Assembly: GCF_030143255.1 (NCBI RefSeq)
Contig: NZ_JARJNR010000008.1
Span: 62,001 to 126,000, forward strand
Direction of reading: 5' to 3'
DNA from: Frigidibacter sp. SD6-1
Lineage (GTDB): Bacteria; Pseudomonadota; Alphaproteobacteria; Rhodobacterales; Rhodobacteraceae
DNA length: 64,000 nucleotides
Part shown: piece by piece, positions 1 through 8,071 of the stretch
Layout: every line of letters begins with the position of its first letter
Numbering within the stretch: position 1 is the first letter of the stretch
Position numbers and translations under genes: made by a program
Notes under the pieces: generated by a model
The model's database searches: none
What the model was told of the DNA's origin: nothing
Seen by the model: the letters and a program-made list of their open reading frames with translations, nothing else

Positions 1-1719
1 GACCGGCGCCTTGACCAGAACCTCGCGTGACCGCTTGCGGGTGCCCTCTTCCTCGATCTGGCGCAGGATCGACAGGGCAAGCGAGTCATCCGAGCGGATG
101 ATCCCCGTCCCATGGCAATGGGCGCAAGGCTGCGTGGTCGATTCCAGCATGCCCGGCCGCAGGCGCTGGCGCGACATTTCCAGAAGCCCGAAGCCCGAGA
201 TGCGGCCGACCTGGATGCGGGCGCGGTCGGTCTTCAGCTTTTCCTTCAGCCGCTTCTCGACGGAGGCGTTGTTCTTCCGCTCCTCCATGTCGATGAAGTC
301 GATGACAATAAGGCCCGCAAGGTCGCGCAAACGCAGTTGGCGGGCGATCTCTTCGGCCGCCTCAAGATTGGTCTTGAGCGCGGTTTCCTCGATCGAGCCT
401 TCCTTGGTCGCGCGGCCGGAGTTCACGTCGATCGCGACAAGCGCCTCGGTCACGCCGATGACGATATAGCCGCCCGATTTCAGCTGGACGACCGGGTTGA
501 ACATGCCGCCGAGGTAGCTTTCCACCTGATAGCGCGCGAAAAGCGGCATCTGTTCGGTGTAGAGCTTCACGTTCTTGGCGTGGGACGGCATGATCATCTT
601 CATGAAGTCCTTGGCGGCGCGATAGCCCTTGTCGCCCTCGACCAGAACCTCCTCGATATCCTTGTTGTAAAGGTCGCGGATCGTCCGCTTGATCAGGTCG
701 CCCTCCTCGTAGATCGGCGCGGGCGCGATCGATTTCAGCGTCAGGTCGCGGACCTGTTCCCACAGCCGCATCAGATATTCATAGTCGCGCTTGATCTCGG
801 CCTTGGTGCGCTGCGATCCGGCGGTGCGGATGATGAGACCAGCGCCATCCGGCACTTCCAGATCGCCCGCGATGTCCTTCAGCTTCTTCCGATCGGCCGC
901 ATTGGTGATCTTGCGGGAAATCCCGCCACCGCGCGCGGTGTTGGGCATCAGCACGCAATAGCGGCCGGCGAGCGACAGGTAGGTGGTCAGCGCTGCGCCC
1001 TTGTTGCCGCGCTCTTCCTTCACGACCTGGACCAGCATGATCTGGCGGACCTTGATCACTTCCTGGATCTTGTAGCGGCGCGGGCGCGGCTTCCTCGGCT
1101 GACGGATTTCCTCGGCCACATCCTCTTCGGCGACCGATTCGATCTCGGGGTCGCTGTCGGCCGCGTGGTCGGCCGCGACATAGGGCTCTTCGCCGTTGCC
1201 GTTCGCGGGTTCGACGGCGTCCTGCGCCCCGACGGCCCCGACGGCCTCGTCGGCCTCGTCGGCGGCGCGGACCTGCGCCTCGCCTTCGTCTTCGCCGAGG
1301 TCGATGACCGTCATGCCGGGGATGTCATCGCTGGACCGCTTGAGGTCGCCGGCATCGGCGGCCTGCGCCTTCGCCCCGCCCCGCTGGCGACGGCGCGAGC
1401 GGCCGTGCTCCTCCGCCTCCATCGCCTCGGCATAGGCCTTTTCCTCGGCCAGGAGCGCCTGCCGGTCGGCGACGGGGATCTGGTAGTAGTCGGGATGGAT
1501 TTCCGAGAAGGCGAGGAAGCCGTGACGGTTTCCGCCGTAATCCACGAAGGCTGCCTGCAGCGAGGGTTCGACCCGCGTGACCTTCGCCAGATAGATGTTT
1601 CCGGCCAGTTGCCGCTTGTTTACGGTCTCAAAATCAAATTCTTCGACCTTGTTGCCGTCCACCACCACGACGCGGGTCTCTTCCGCGTGGGTGGCATCGA
1701 TAAGCATTTTCGTTGCCAT
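1..1719 (-). CDS. rne: Ribonuclease E/G, N-terminal 573 residues (3' end outside window)
   Basis: Essential endoribonuclease that starts mRNA decay and processes rRNA and tRNA precursors. The N-terminus (MATKMLIDATHAEETRVVVV) and the S1-like segment are typical. The S1 domain is split by a low-complexity Ala/Glu/Asp/Arg-rich insert at about residues 92-208. After it come the RNase H-like and 5'-sensor regions, the DNase I-like catalytic part (VAIDVNSGRATKEGSIEETA) and the Zn-link Cys532-x2-Cys535 in CAHCHGTG. The reading frame is open through position 1, so the C-terminal scaffold is missing. The start at 1719 is set by the conserved N-terminus. A similar S1 insert occurs in other alphaproteobacterial RNase E proteins (from memory). 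Identity is very secure. Confidence 0.97.
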   Translation of the reverse strand, partial: MATKMLIDATHAEETRVVVVDGNKVEEFDFETVNKRQLAGNIYLAKVTRVEPSLQAAFVDYGGNRHGFLAFSEIHPDYYQIPVADRQALLAEEKAYAEAMEAEEHGRSRRRQRGGAKAQAADAGDLKRSSDDIPGMTVIDLGEDEGEAQVRAADEADEAVGAVGAQDAVEPANGNGEEPYVAADHAADSDPEIESVAEEDVAEEIRQPRKPRPRRYKIQEVIKVRQIMLVQVVKEERGNKGAALTTYLSLAGRYCVLMPNTARGGGISRKITNAADRKKLKDIAGDLEVPDGAGLIIRTAGSQRTKAEIKRDYEYLMRLWEQVRDLTLKSIAPAPIYEEGDLIKRTIRDLYNKDIEEVLVEGDKGYRAAKDFMKMIMPSHAKNVKLYTEQMPLFARYQVESYLGGMFNPVVQLKSGGYIVIGVTEALVAIDVNSGRATKEGSIEETALKTNLEAAEEIARQLRLRDLAGLIVIDFIDMEERKNNASVEKRLKEKLKTDRARIQVGRISGFGLLEMSRQRLRPGMLESTTQPCAHCHGTGIIRSDDSLALSILRQIEEEGTRKRSREVLVKAPV

Positions 1720-2214
1720 TGTAGGTTCCAGACGCCAACAGCCGCCCCACCCCTGGCGGGGCCGGACGGCGATCGACGGTTTTTGCTAAGGCGATGGCGC
1801 GCGCAGACAGGTTCGGGGCGGCCTCTCGCCGTCCCCCAAGTTCCTGCCCGATCAGCGCGCGTTGCATCGCGGTTCTCATTTCCCGGAGGGTTTAGACCCT
1901 CCTGTTCTTCCGCCCGGACCTGCGCCCGGACAATGCCTTGGGCCTTCCGGCCCTTCATCCGCAAACGCGCGTCCCGACCGGTGGGGGCCTGGGATCGCGC
2001 GGCGGCGAAACTCACGGACGGCGCGCCTGATCGGCGCGACCCGTCACAAAACCGACATTAGCGGTCTTGGGGCAGCAATGACAATGGGCTTTTTGGCAGA
2101 TCGCCCCTAGCCAGCCCGGGCCCCTTGTCGAGCCCTTGCGCGCGCGCCTCGGGTTTCCCGGCGAGGCGTGCACGAAAAGGGCACGACGAGCGGCCCGGTC
2201 CGGCCATAACGGGA
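1720..2214 (-). other. Long intergenic leader upstream of rne
   Basis: About 495 bases between dctD and rne contain no convincing gene. If the promoter at 2055-2084 is real, rne has a leader of about 330 nt. The leader contains a 7-bp hairpin, GGAGGGT-TTAG-ACCCTCC, at 1885-1902. Long rne leaders mediate autoregulation in enterobacteria; the same role here is inference. A short open frame at 2012-2284 on this strand overlaps the end of dctD and has no family features, so I do not count it as a gene. Confidence 0.5.
2055..2084 (-). promoter_or_regulatory. Candidate sigma70-type promoter for rne
   Basis: On the minus strand there is a -35 TTGTCA (2079-2084), an 18-bp spacer and a -10 TAATGT (2055-2060). 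Both boxes are close to consensus and face rne. The predicted start near 2048 gives an untranslated leader of about 330 nt. Confidence 0.5.
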
Positions 2215-3549
2215 TCAGAGATAATCCTGCCTTTGCAGCCCGTATTTTGCCATCTTCTCGTTCAGCGTCCGGCGCGGCAGGCACAACTCGTCCATCACCG
2301 CCGAGATCGAGCCCTTGTGACGGCGCATCGTATTGTCGATCAGCATCTTCTCGAAGCTCTCGACATATTCCTTCAGGGGCTTGCCCTCGGTCGTCACCGT
2401 CGCCGCCGCCTCTTCATTGTCGCTCATCAGGAGCGAGGCGATCGAGCCCGAGCCGCGGCGGTTCTGCAGGACGGCGCGCTCGGCCACGTTGATCAGCTGG
2501 CGGACATTCCCGGGCCAGGGCGCCTGCAGAAGCTGGGCCGCCTCCTGTGCCGTGACCTGCGGCGCGTCGCAGCCATATTCCTCGGCGAACTGCTCGGTCA
2601 TGCGGGTGAAGAGCGTGAGGATATCCTCGCCGCGCGACCGAAGGGGCGGCAGCACGATCTTCAGCGCCGACAGGCGGAAATAGAGGTCGGGGCGCAGTGC
2701 CTCCTCGGCCGAGCGGCCCTGTTCGTGATCGTTGCAGATGGCGACGATGCGGGTTTCGGCCGGCGTGCCCTGTTCGTTGATGAAGGTCAGAAGGCGGGCC
2801 TGCAGCGCCTGGCTCAGCGCCTCGATATCCTCAAGCACTAGCGTGCCGCCCCTCGCCTCCTCGACAAGCGGCATGGCGCCGCCATCATTCATCGGTCCGA
2901 ACAGGCGCTGTGCCAGCATCTCCTCGGCATAGGCCGCGCAGCTGACCACCACGAACTTGCGGCCTGCCCGCGGCCCGACCGCATGCAGCGCATGCGCGAC
3001 CAGCGTCTTGCCGGTGCCCGTCTCGCCATCGATCAGCACATGGCCGTCGGCCTGGCCAAGGTCGAGGATATCCTCGCGCAGCCGCTCCATCGCGGGCGAG
3101 GCGCCGATCAGCTTCTTGATGATCGTCGCGCCATCCGAAAGCTCGCGACGCAGCGCCCGATTGTCGAGCGCCATGCGGCGGTTCTGGCTGGCCTTCTTGG
3201 CAAGTTCGGTCATCCGGTCGGGATTGAAGGGCTTCTCAAGGAAATCGAAAGCACCCACCCGCATCGCCTCGACCGCCATCGGCACGTCGCCGTGCCCGGT
3301 GATCATGATCACCGGCAGCGCGCTGTCGACGCTCATCAGCTTTTTCAGGAAGGCCATCCCGTCCATGCCGGGCATCTTGATGTCTGAGACGACGACACCG
3401 GGATAGTCGGCGCCGATGGTCTTCAGCGCGTCCTCCGCACTGGGGAAGGTCTCGGTATCGAAGCCCGACAGGGCCAGCCACTGGCTGATCGACTGGCGCA
3501 TGTCCTGCTCGTCATCGACAATCGCCACTTTCATCGCACGGGCCATCAT
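2215..3549 (-). CDS. dctD: DctD-like NtrC-family response regulator lacking GAFTGA
   Basis: Response regulator of 444 aa paired with the DctB kinase encoded just upstream; DctB/DctD pairs control C4-dicarboxylate transport genes. The receiver domain spans residues 6-120, with phospho-acceptor Asp56 in VVSDIKMPGMDG and a conserved TGHGD segment. The AAA+ domain has Walker A GETGTGKT (175-182) and Walker B LVLED (canonical order is DE). A Fis-type helix-turn-helix lies at the C-terminus. The loop that normally carries GAFTGA is replaced by a shorter LFGPMNDGGAMPLVEEARGG (216-235). Without GAFTGA a regulator of this family is not expected to open sigma54 promoters, so it may act on sigma70 promoters as R. 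capsulatus NtrC does. Tandem ATGs immediately follow the dctB stop; the exact start is uncertain by one to five codons. Confidence 0.88.
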   Translation of the reverse strand: MMARAMKVAIVDDEQDMRQSISQWLALSGFDTETFPSAEDALKTIGADYPGVVVSDIKMPGMDGMAFLKKLMSVDSALPVIMITGHGDVPMAVEAMRVGAFDFLEKPFNPDRMTELAKKASQNRRMALDNRALRRELSDGATIIKKLIGASPAMERLREDILDLGQADGHVLIDGETGTGKTLVAHALHAVGPRAGRKFVVVSCAAYAEEMLAQRLFGPMNDGGAMPLVEEARGGTLVLEDIEALSQALQARLLTFINEQGTPAETRIVAICNDHEQGRSAEEALRPDLYFRLSALKIVLPPLRSRGEDILTLFTRMTEQFAEEYGCDAPQVTAQEAAQLLQAPWPGNVRQLINVAERAVLQNRRGSGSIASLLMSDNEEAAATVTTEGKPLKEYVESFEKMLIDNTMRRHKGSISAVMDELCLPRRTLNEKMAKYGLQRQDYL

Positions 3550-5352
3550 TCACTCCGCCGCTCTGGTCTTCTGGTTCAGGATGGGAAGCTGCACCTCGAA
3601 CACGGCGCCGCCCCCACCGGCCGCATCCTTCGGCGCATTGCGCGCCGTCAGCCGTCCGCCAAGGTCGTTCACGATACCGGACGAAATGGCAAGCCCCAGG
3701 CCGACACCCTCGCCGGGCTTCTTCGTCGTGTAGAAAGGCTCGAACAGGTTATCGAGATCGGTGACCCCCGTGCCGTTGTCACGCACGGTCAGGATCGCCA
3801 TCTCGCCCGCCGTCAGGAGAAGATCGATCTGCGGCAGCGCCACATCCTTGGTCGCGTCCAGTGCATTGCGCAGGAGGTTGATGATCACCTGTTCCAGCCG
3901 GATCCGGTCGGCCATCACCATCACCGGCAGGCGCGGCATGGCGCGGGTGATCTTGACCGAACGGGTCCTGAGCGTCGGCTCCATCATCGACAGCGCGCCC
4001 GAGACACAAGAGCGAACATCTATTGGCTCAAACGCCTCGCCGCCCTTCCTCGCATAACTCTTCAGCTGCCGCGTGATCGCCCCCATCCGCTCGATCAGAT
4101 CGTCAATGCGCTGGAAGGAAGACAGCGCCTCGTCCGGGCGCTTGCGCTGCAGAAGCAGGCGCGCGCCCGCCAGGTAGGTCTTCATCGCCGCGAGCGGCTG
4201 GTTCAGTTCGTGGCTGACCGAGGCCGACATCTCGCCAAGTGCCGCGAGTTTGGAGGATTGCGCCAGCGTCTGTTCGGCCACCGCCAGCTCTTTCTGCGCC
4301 TTTTCCCGCTCGGCGATCTCCTGCTGAAGGCGGCTGTTCAACTGGCGAAGTTCCGCCGATTCCCGGCGGAAGAGCGCGCTCTGCAGCTGGGCGCGGCGGG
4401 AAACCAGGTAGAAGGCCAGCGCCAGAACCAGCGCGAACCCCATGATTTCCAGCGCCAGAACCGCATTCACCCGGTCTCGGATCGAATCGTATGTGGTGAA
4501 GCTGACGATGCGCCAACCCTGGAAGGGAATGCGCAGCTCGGACCGCATCACACCCACACCGCGGACATAGGCGTCAGGCGGGTCGTTCGCCCAATCGGCC
4601 GTGACGCGCAGGGCGCGCTGGACCGCCGAGGGCGCCGATCTGACGGCGAGCGCATCGTCGATGGCAAGGCCGCGCCAGCGCGGTTCGGTCGCGAGGATGA
4701 TGCGGTTCGTCGTGTCGAGAACCGCGACCGCCTCGACCTCGCCCGCCCAGGCCCGTTCGAAGCGCGACAGGTCGGCGGTGACAAGGATGACGCCGACCCG
4801 CTTGGCCTCGGCATAGACCGCACGCGAGAAGGAGAATTCGAAGCGCCCGCTGTCAAGCTCATGGACGGTGAAGACCGTCCCGCTCTGCCGCTGTGCCAGG
4901 ATGAAGGCCTGGTTCTTGCCGAGATTCTGGCCCAGCCGGTTGCGGTCGGTCGCGCCGACGACCCGCCCGCCCTGATCGAGCAGAAGGATGGTCGAGGCGT
5001 CGATCTCGCGCTGGACCGACATCAGGCGCTGCGAGGTGAGCGAATAGCTCTTGTCGGCCAGCGCGCGGCTGAGCTCCGCGTCGCGGCCCAGAAGCCGTGG
5101 CACGATCGCGGTGCGCTGCAGTTCCGACATGAGCTGGCCGGAGTAAAGCGCCTGGCGGACCTCGGCGCGCGTGCGCGTCGTCTCGGTCAGACGGTCGGTC
5201 AGAAGGGCATTCGTCGCCCAGATCGAGGCGACGGCCGTGGCGATGAATGCCACCAGAATTCCCCGCATCGCCCAGAGCGACCGACGGCCACGGGGCTGCG
5301 GCGCCTCGTTCGGCCGGGCCAGGGCGGGGCTGGTTTCGTCGTCACTCGCCAT
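3550..5352 (-). CDS. dctB: DctB-like C4-dicarboxylate sensor histidine kinase
   Basis: Membrane sensor kinase of 600 aa. A transmembrane segment near residues 25-50 and a second one (IMGFALVLALAFYLVSRR) bracket a periplasmic sensory region. A coiled-coil linker leads to the phospho-acceptor His381 in SVSHELNQPLAAMKTY. ATPase boxes follow: N box (INLLRNALDATKD), DNGTG, and GEGVGLGLAISSGIV. This architecture is that of DctB, which senses C4-dicarboxylates such as succinate and malate and phosphorylates DctD. Its stop codon directly abuts the dctD start, so the two are co-translated. No TRAP (dctPQM) or dctA transporter gene is visible in this window. Confidence 0.9.
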   Translation of the reverse strand: MASDDETSPALARPNEAPQPRGRRSLWAMRGILVAFIATAVASIWATNALLTDRLTETTRTRAEVRQALYSGQLMSELQRTAIVPRLLGRDAELSRALADKSYSLTSQRLMSVQREIDASTILLLDQGGRVVGATDRNRLGQNLGKNQAFILAQRQSGTVFTVHELDSGRFEFSFSRAVYAEAKRVGVILVTADLSRFERAWAGEVEAVAVLDTTNRIILATEPRWRGLAIDDALAVRSAPSAVQRALRVTADWANDPPDAYVRGVGVMRSELRIPFQGWRIVSFTTYDSIRDRVNAVLALEIMGFALVLALAFYLVSRRAQLQSALFRRESAELRQLNSRLQQEIAEREKAQKELAVAEQTLAQSSKLAALGEMSASVSHELNQPLAAMKTYLAGARLLLQRKRPDEALSSFQRIDDLIERMGAITRQLKSYARKGGEAFEPIDVRSCVSGALSMMEPTLRTRSVKITRAMPRLPVMVMADRIRLEQVIINLLRNALDATKDVALPQIDLLLTAGEMAILTVRDNGTGVTDLDNLFEPFYTTKKPGEGVGLGLAISSGIVNDLGGRLTARNAPKDAAGGGGAVFEVQLPILNQKTRAAE

Positions 5353-5397
5353 GGGAACAATCTAGGCCGCGCCCGGCGCCCCGGCAAGCCGGAGGGA

Positions 5398-6066
5398 TCA
5401 GGCGAGGGCCAGCGCCCCCGCGAGCGAGCGGAAAAGCACCGATCCGTCGGTGCCGCCAAGCCGGGCGTCCGCCGCACGCTCAGGATGGGGCATCATGCCC
5501 AGGACCCGGCGGTTCGCCGACAGGACACCGGCAATGCCCTCGGTCGCGCCGTTCACATCTTCCCGATAGGTGAAGGCGATCCTGTCTTCGTCCTTCAGCC
5601 GCGCAAGGCCGTCGGCGTCGATCGTGTAATTGCCGTCGTGATGGGCGACCGGAATATTTGCCACGTCCCCGGCATTCCAGCCGCGGGTGAAGTCGCTGTC
5701 CGAGGTTGCGACCTTGAGCGTCACGGTCTTGCAGACGAACTTCAGCCCCGCGTTGCGCATCAACGCGCCCGGCAGAAGGCCGGTTTCGGTCAGTATCTGG
5801 AAACCGTTGCAGATGCCGAGCGCGTAGCCGCCCTTTTCGACATGTTTGCGCACCGCCTGCATGATCGGCGACTGGGCGGCGATGGCGCCGCAGCGCAGAT
5901 AGTCGCCGTAGGAAAAGCCGCCCGGGACGCCCACGATATCGGTGCCCTCGGGCAGGTCGTGATCCTTGTGCCAGACACGTGCGACCTTGGCCCCCGCCTG
6001 TTCGAAGGCGACCGCCAGGTCGCGATCGCAGTTCGATCCGGGGAAGGTGATGATCGCGGCTTTCAT
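5398..6066 (-). CDS. purQ: Phosphoribosylformylglycinamidine synthase, glutaminase subunit PurQ
   Basis: 222 aa. Glutamine amidotransferase subunit of FGAM synthase: it supplies ammonia to PurL, with PurS as the third subunit, in step 4 of purine synthesis. The class I amidotransferase triad is visible: nucleophile Cys86 in ALGICNGFQ, with His194 and Glu196 in MMPHPERA. The start at 6066 ([16 protein letters not shown]) has a GAGGAG ribosome site a few bases upstream. The next upstream gene is an alcohol dehydrogenase, with purS beyond it; the gap to the dehydrogenase holds a hairpin repeat. Confidence 0.96.
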   Translation of the reverse strand: MKAAIITFPGSNCDRDLAVAFEQAGAKVARVWHKDHDLPEGTDIVGVPGGFSYGDYLRCGAIAAQSPIMQAVRKHVEKGGYALGICNGFQILTETGLLPGALMRNAGLKFVCKTVTLKVATSDSDFTRGWNAGDVANIPVAHHDGNYTIDADGLARLKDEDRIAFTYREDVNGATEGIAGVLSANRRVLGMMPHPERAADARLGGTDGSVLFRSLAGALALA

Positions 6067-6137
6067 CGGCGTCTCCTCGGGGTAGATGGCTGTTGGCCGC
6101 CCCATAGCGCAAGGGCGGTGGGAGTGCCAGAGAGAAT

Positions 6138-6184
6138 GGGGGCTCTGCCCCCAAACCCCCGGGATATTTCGAAACGAAAGAGGG
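6138..6184. repeat. Intergenic hairpin repeat, family 1 (copy A)
   Basis: On the plus strand: hairpin GGGGGCTCTGCCCCC (6138-6152), then CCCCCGGGATATTT and a purine-rich tail (6170-6184). The tail end lies 8 bp beyond the stop codon of the alcohol dehydrogenase gene. Three further copies with the same order occur in the window (25859, 36856, 39197). All are oriented the same way relative to transcription. Confidence 0.8.
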
Positions 6185-6192
6185 TCAGCGGG

Positions 6193-7236
6193 TTAGGATG
6201 TGAAGTCCGTGATCACCGCGACACCCGGCGGGGTCGGGCCGTTGAAGGCAGCGAGTTCCGCCGAGGCCGAGGAGAGAGGGACGCGGCGGGCGATGAGGGG
6301 AGAGAGATCGACCCGGCCCGCCTCGATCAGCGACAGAAGGCTCGGGTAACGCCAGGCGGGCATGCCGCGCGTGCCGAAGATCGCCAGCTGGCCGGAATAG
6401 ACCGTGTCCCAGGGCAGCGTCATGTTGACATGGCGCCCGGCCGGCATGCCGATCTGGACCATGCGGCCGAGTTTGCCGAGCGCGCGCAGCGCGCTGGCCG
6501 TCGTCTCCTCGATCCCGAGCGCCTCGAGCGCCACATGGGCGCCCCCGCCCGTCAGGGCGCGGATCGCGGCGGGGGCATCTTCAGTCCTTGCGTTGATCAC
6601 CGCGTCGGCCCCCAGCGCCTGCGCCTGGGCGAGCTTTTCCGCGACGACATCGACGACGATGGTCCGCGCGCCGATGGCGCGGGCCAGGAGCATCGCCGAC
6701 AGGCCCACCCCGCCGCCGCCGAAGATCGCCACCCATTCGCCGGGCTTCACGGCGGCGCGCCCGGTCAGCGCATGCCAGGCGGTCGTGACACGGCAGCCAA
6801 GGGCGGCGGCAAGCGCGGGGTCCATGCCTTCGGGCAGGCCGGTCAGGTTCGCGTCGGCATGCGGCACCGCCAGATATTCGGCGAAGGCGCCCGGCCGGTT
6901 GAACCCGGGAATGGCCTGCGTCGGGCAGGTCGTCTGGTTTCCGGCTGCACAGGCCGGGCAGGTGCCGCAGGCGAGGATGAAGGGCGCGATCACCCGGTCG
7001 CCGGGGCGCCAGCCGCGAACGAGCGGCCCGCACTCCTCGACGATGCCGCAATATTCATGGCCAGGGATATGGGGCAGATGGACGTCCGGGTCGGTGCCCG
7101 TCCAGCTGTGCCAGTCCGACCGGCAGACGCCGCAGGCCAGGACCTTCAGGACGACCCCGTCGGCCGGACAGTCCGGCATGGGAACGTCGGTGACATCAAG
7201 ATCCCGGTTGAATTCCGCCAAGACCGCCGCGCGCAT
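6193..7236 (-). CDS. Zinc-dependent alcohol dehydrogenase (medium-chain family)
   Basis: 347 aa, the usual length for MDR alcohol dehydrogenases. Catalytic zinc ligands are expected at Cys38 (CGVCRSDWH) and His60-Glu61 (GHEYCG). The structural zinc lobe has Cys90, 93, 96 and 104 (CGTCPACAAGNQTTC). The NAD(P)-binding Rossmann motif is GGGGVG at 173-178. It should oxidise an alcohol or reduce an aldehyde; the substrate is unknown. The start at 7236 (MRAAVLAEF) has an AGGGAG ribosome site; upstream in-frame codons are repeat-derived. The gene sits between purS and purQ, which normally belong together, and is bounded by two different repeat elements, so it looks like an inserted cassette. Confidence 0.9.
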   Translation of the reverse strand: MRAAVLAEFNRDLDVTDVPMPDCPADGVVLKVLACGVCRSDWHSWTGTDPDVHLPHIPGHEYCGIVEECGPLVRGWRPGDRVIAPFILACGTCPACAAGNQTTCPTQAIPGFNRPGAFAEYLAVPHADANLTGLPEGMDPALAAALGCRVTTAWHALTGRAAVKPGEWVAIFGGGGVGLSAMLLARAIGARTIVVDVVAEKLAQAQALGADAVINARTEDAPAAIRALTGGGAHVALEALGIEETTASALRALGKLGRMVQIGMPAGRHVNMTLPWDTVYSGQLAIFGTRGMPAWRYPSLLSLIEAGRVDLSPLIARRVPLSSASAELAAFNGPTPPGVAVITDFTS

Positions 7237-7338
7237 CCCAAGTCTCCCTCGTCGCTGGACAGACAGGGCGCGGGTTTTGCGGGAAAGGCAAGCGCAAGCG
7301 CGACGGGGCATGTCGGGAATGGCATGTACCCCCACACC

Positions 7339-7404
7339 CCCGTCCCGGGCTTGACCCGGGACCTCCTGCCGCGACGGAGAGCTCCCGGGTCGAGCCCGGG
7401 AGGG
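7339..7404. repeat. REP-like palindrome pair, family 2 (copy 1)
   Basis: Two head-to-head palindromes: TCCCGGG-CTTGA-CCCGGGA (7343-7361) and TCCCGGG-TCGAG-CCCGGGA (7383-7401), separated by about 20 bp. They lie between purS and the alcohol dehydrogenase gene. A single related unit occurs inside the molybdenum hydroxylase gene at 41461-41488. The arrangement resembles bacterial REP/BIME elements; on transcripts it would fold strongly. Confidence 0.75.
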
Positions 7405-7409
7405 GCGTT

Positions 7410-7649
7410 TCAGGCGATCTCGACCGAGTATTTCTCGATCACGGTGTTGGCGAGGAGCTTCTCGCACATGACCTTCACCTCGGCCTCGGCGGCGGCACGG
7501 TCGGTCGCGACGAGGTCGAGCTCGATCACCTTTCCCTGCCGTACGCCGTTCACGCCCTGAAAACCGAGCGTGCCGAGCGCATGGCGCACCGCCTCGCCCT
7601 GAGGGTCAAGGACGCCGTCCTTCAGCATGACATGGACACGGGCTTTCAT
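7410..7649 (-). CDS. purS: Phosphoribosylformylglycinamidine synthase subunit PurS
   Basis: 79 aa, the standard PurS size. PurS bridges PurQ and PurL in the three-subunit FGAM synthase. Recognised from MKARVHVMLKDGVLDPQGEA, the LGFQGV segment and the C-terminal NTVIEKYSVEI. The start at 7649 follows a short Shine-Dalgarno-like stretch (GGAGCCACCC). It lies downstream of purC and a small membrane protein gene, and a repeat-bounded alcohol dehydrogenase separates it from purQ. Confidence 0.95.
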   Translation of the reverse strand: MKARVHVMLKDGVLDPQGEAVRHALGTLGFQGVNGVRQGKVIELDLVATDRAAAEAEVKVMCEKLLANTVIEKYSVEIA

Positions 7650-7728
7650 GGGTGGCTCCTTCGCTGTCGGGCTCGCGCGTCCCATAGCGCCCTGCCTGAG
7701 ACGCCGCAACCCCTGTGGGTGGCGCTGC

Positions 7729-8070
7729 TCACCTCTGCGGGCCTCGCGCGTCGTCAGGCGCTGCCACGCGCGCAGCATAGCCCTCAGTCGCCGTCGCGAG
7801 CCCGTCGACGAGCTTGCGGAAGCGGGTACCAGTGTAAAGGCCGACAGCGCCAAGACTAGCGAGTACCACAGACGGCCAGTGCGCCCAGAAGGAGACGGCC
7901 GCATCGGCGCCAGCCGAATAAATGCGAGCAGCCGCCAGGGCGAGCGCGAGGCCGAGTACGATCCAGCCGAACCGCAGCATCCGCCGCGCGGCGGAGCCGA
8001 GTTGCCAATGCAGAACCTGAACGACCAGATAGGCCGCAAGGCGCGTCAGAAGCCCTGACTTCGGCGTCAT
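7729..8070 (-). CDS. Small hypothetical membrane protein
   Basis: 113 aa, not recognised. It starts one base after the purC stop codon (TGA-G-ATG), so it is probably translationally coupled to purC. Two hydrophobic stretches (about residues 35-52 and 62-80) suggest a two-helix membrane protein with an Arg-rich tail. In related genomes this slot between purC and purS often holds a small DUF1476 protein; this sequence does not look like one. A role in purine synthesis is not implied. An overlapping frame in another phase lacks comparable features. Confidence 0.5.
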   Translation of the reverse strand: MTPKSGLLTRLAAYLVVQVLHWQLGSAARRMLRFGWIVLGLALALAAARIYSAGADAAVSFWAHWPSVVLASLGAVGLYTGTRFRKLVDGLATATEGYAARVAAPDDARGPQR

Positions 8071-8071
8071 C

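Noticed and set aside
2012-2284. 90-aa frame on the minus strand in the rne leader
   Set aside because: It begins inside the dctD 3' end, has no ribosome site or family features, and its end overlaps the rne promoter candidate.
2700-2960. Frameshift or sequencing error as the cause of the missing GAFTGA in DctD
   Set aside because: The frame is continuous on both sides, with good motifs before and after and no alternative frame encoding GAFTGA nearby.
7339-7404. REP pair read as a rho-independent terminator of purS
   Set aside because: The stems are strong but there is no T-run on either strand, and a related copy is found inside a coding sequence, so it is better described as a repeat.
4210-7560. 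1116-aa open frame on the plus strand
   Set aside because: It runs antisense to dctB, purQ and the dehydrogenase gene, all of which have intact motifs. Its composition (Arg, Gly, Ala, His-rich) is that of a high-G+C antisense shadow. Long antisense frames at 112-2061 (plus), 39170-42352 (plus) and 47282-50149 (minus) were rejected for the same reason.
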